Below are positions 62,527-64,000 of a DNA stretch of 64,000 nucleotides, piece after piece (position 1 is the first letter of the stretch; each line of letters begins with the position of its first letter). The translations under genes and the position numbers were made by a program. The stretch is from Chitiniphilus purpureus (GTDB taxonomy: Bacteria > Pseudomonadota > Gammaproteobacteria > Burkholderiales > Chitinibacteraceae): positions 1,573,501 to 1,637,500 of the forward strand of contig NZ_CP106753.1 in assembly GCF_025642115.1 (NCBI RefSeq), in the 5' to 3' direction. The notes beneath the pieces were generated by a model. The model made no database searches and was not told where the DNA came from. It was given only the letters and a program-made list of their open reading frames with translations.

Positions 62527-64000
62527 CCTTGCCTCCATTTTTGTAACTATCCATTTGGGATTTGCTAGGCGTAATTGTGGTTACCAGTTCCCCTGTCTTG
62601 AATTTATCTGTGTCCTTTGCTGCTACGTACACTGCAACATTAATATCTTGAACTTTTCCTATATATACATCAACAGGTACTCCTCCTCGCTTCATGGTGT
62701 AATTTTTTGCCAATGGAGTTCCAGATGTAATCTCCGATACTATTTCAGCAGTTTTTTCTAGCGCTAATTTCGAGTTTTTTGTCGCATTTATAATGCCAGC
62801 ATCTACTAAATGCCTTGATGCATGAGCCAATCTGCTGGTTGACATTGTCATGCTTGTATTTTTGGTTGAGCGAGCTGCCCCAATAATAAAGGCGGCACCC
62901 CCGGTAACTCCGGGAGCGGCGATTCCAGCTACATCAGCCAGCATTCCGATTGCATCAACTGATGCCTCTTGCAGTTTCCCTTTAGATGCATTAGAGATAA
63001 AGCTATTCATCCCCAGAATTAAGCTGGGTACGCCGATAAATATATCCTCAGCCCATCTACCATCCGGATCAACAAACCGCATTGGATTGCTGTTCGCATA
63101 CCCATACCGATTGAACGAATGAATCGTGTTCCGCCCCACCCAATCCACCGGATCAATCGCCATGAACCGCCCCAGCACCGGGTCGTACCAGCGCGCCCCA
63201 TAGTCGCTCAGCCCGATCCTGTCCTCATGCGGCTTGCCGGTGAACCACTGGGTGTTCTCGGTGGTGGCCCCCACCAGCTTCTCGCCGTACGGCCGGTAGT
63301 GGGTCCGCCACAGCAGTGTGCCGCTCTGGTTGGTCGCCGCCAGCGGGCTGCCGGCCGGGTCGCTGTGGTACCAGGTGGTGCTGCTGCCCTGGATGTCCGC
63401 CAGCTTGCTGCGGCCGTGGTAGATGAAGTCCTCGCTGCTGCCGGTGGCCAGGTCGATCTCATGGTACAGCAGCCCGTCGGCGCCGCTGAACGCCAGCCGG
63501 TTGAGGCCGTTGCCCTGGCTCAGCACCCGGGTGCCGCCACCGTCGTAGGTATAGGCGATCTGGCTGGCGGCGCCCTTGTTCACCCAGCGCAGGCTGCCGG
63601 CGGCGTCGTATTGGTAGGCCAGCCCGTCGCCCCGGGTGGTGACGTTGCCCCAGCCGTCGTAGCCCAGCGTGTAGCGCCGGCCGCCGGTGACGGTCTTGAG
63701 CTTCTGGCTGGCGTCGTAGCCGTAGTCCAGGCGCCAGGCGCCAAAGGCCTGGTGCTTGAGGTTGCCGTTGCCGTCGTAGCCGAGGCTGCCGTTGCCCCAC
63801 ACCGCCGGGGCGTTGGCCACGGTCAGCCGGTCCAGCCCGTCGTAGCCGAAGCTGCGGTTCCAGGCGGCGTGGGCGGTGTCGGTGATGGCGAGCACGTTGC
63901 CGTTGCCGTCGTAGTCCCAGCGGCTGTCGATCAGCGGCTGGGCCGCCGCCACCGCCTGTTGGTAGGCGGCCAGCGCCTGCTGGTAGGCCGCCAGGTCGGC
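62519..64000 (-). CDS. Rhs/YD-repeat polymorphic toxin, C-terminal part (5' end outside window)
   Basis: 493 residues are visible. YD repeats come first (WDYDGNGNVLAITDTAHAAW, LGYDGWGNVTTRGDGLAYQY), then the core end (GLSDYGARWYDPVLGRFMAI, RNTIHSFNRYGYANSNPMRF, VDPDG). After this the DNA turns AT-rich and a variable tip of about 185 residues follows: a hydrophobic linker (IFIGVPSLILGMNSFI) and a basic C-terminal domain (HASRHLVDAGIINATKNSKL, KRGGVPVDVYIGKVQDINVA, TTITPSKSQMDSYKNGG). The tip may be an RNase of the BECR type from its H...T/S/K pattern, but this is a guess. The core cages the toxin; delivery is probably by type VI secretion. Confidence 0.9.
   Translation of the reverse strand, partial: ADLAAYQQALAAYQQAVAAAQPLIDSRWDYDGNGNVLAITDTAHAAWNRSFGYDGLDRLTVANAPAVWGNGSLGYDGNGNLKHQAFGAWRLDYGYDASQKLKTVTGGRRYTLGYDGWGNVTTRGDGLAYQYDAAGSLRWVNKGAASQIAYTYDGGGTRVLSQGNGLNRLAFSGADGLLYHEIDLATGSSEDFIYHGRSKLADIQGSSTTWYHSDPAGSPLAATNQSGTLLWRTHYRPYGEKLVGATTENTQWFTGKPHEDRIGLSDYGARWYDPVLGRFMAIDPVDWVGRNTIHSFNRYGYANSNPMRFVDPDGRWAEDIFIGVPSLILGMNSFISNASKGKLQEASVDAIGMLADVAGIAAPGVTGGAAFIIGAARSTKNTSMTMSTSRLAHASRHLVDAGIINATKNSKLALEKTAEIVSEITSGTPLAKNYTMKRGGVPVDVYIGKVQDINVAVYVAAKDTDKFKTGELVTTITPSKSQMDSYKNGGKGE

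Overview
The window is GC-rich chromosomal DNA of a chitin-degrading betaproteobacterium. The rpsU-yqeY-dnaG-rpoD-tRNA order, three GH18 proteins, a YdjC-type deacetylase and the PilMNOP-like variant of a type II secretion operon suggest a member of the Neisseriales (Chitinibacteraceae or Chromobacteriaceae-like). That assignment is inference; no rRNA or species marker is present.

Layout. 1-6602 (minus): a tightly overlapping secretion operon, gspG-gspF-gspE, then pilM/N/O/P-like genes and a secretin that runs off the left edge. 7095-24473: mostly housekeeping genes. These are sodB, a CobD/AmpE-like membrane protein, an FAH-family hydrolase, tsaD, the macromolecular-synthesis cluster (rpsU, yqeY, dnaG, rpoD) with its promoter, attenuator-like hairpin and internal extended -10 promoter, tRNA(CAT), an orphan hcp, a CinA-like protein, a ferritin-like protein with rfaE2, a fatty-acid desaturase, a RidA protein, a signal-less GH18 chitinase and sbcB.

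24672-34962 (minus, AT-rich in the middle) is a scrambled accessory island. It holds two complete HlyC-type toxin acyltransferase genes and a scrap of a third, a GNAT gene, an HlyD adaptor without a start codon, two damaged DUF2846 lipoprotein genes, three paralogous ~285-aa lipoproteins, two small membrane proteins, an IS481 remnant and an internally deleted IS3 element that splits a small gene. No intact type I secreted toxin or ABC transporter is visible. The island looks like a toxin locus reshaped by duplication, recombination and IS insertion.

35249-48172 is centred on chitin and the envelope: a secreted YdjC deacetylase, a lipoprotein GH18 chitinase preceded by six perfect 8-bp repeats, a 1700-aa alpha-2-macroglobulin, a Tat-exported PhoX phosphatase, and a 761-aa protein joining a periplasmic GH18 domain with a ruined active site, a membrane segment and a cytoplasmic LytTR DNA-binding domain. 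This last architecture is the most interesting item: it reads as a one-component sensor that could detect chitin fragments and control transcription directly.

48781-58175 has a hotdog thioesterase, rhlE and prmB, then a six-gene D-amino-acid/N-acyl-D-amino-acid catabolic cluster (PLP lyase or deaminase, RpiR regulator, D-aminoacylase, RidA, PfkB kinase, an unrecognised TIM-barrel-like protein). 58386-60706 is a Fur-box-linked TonB siderophore receptor. 60721-61933 is an IS3-family element with an amber codon in orfB. The right edge carries the 3' end of an rhs gene with an AT-rich toxin tip and an overlapping immunity gene.
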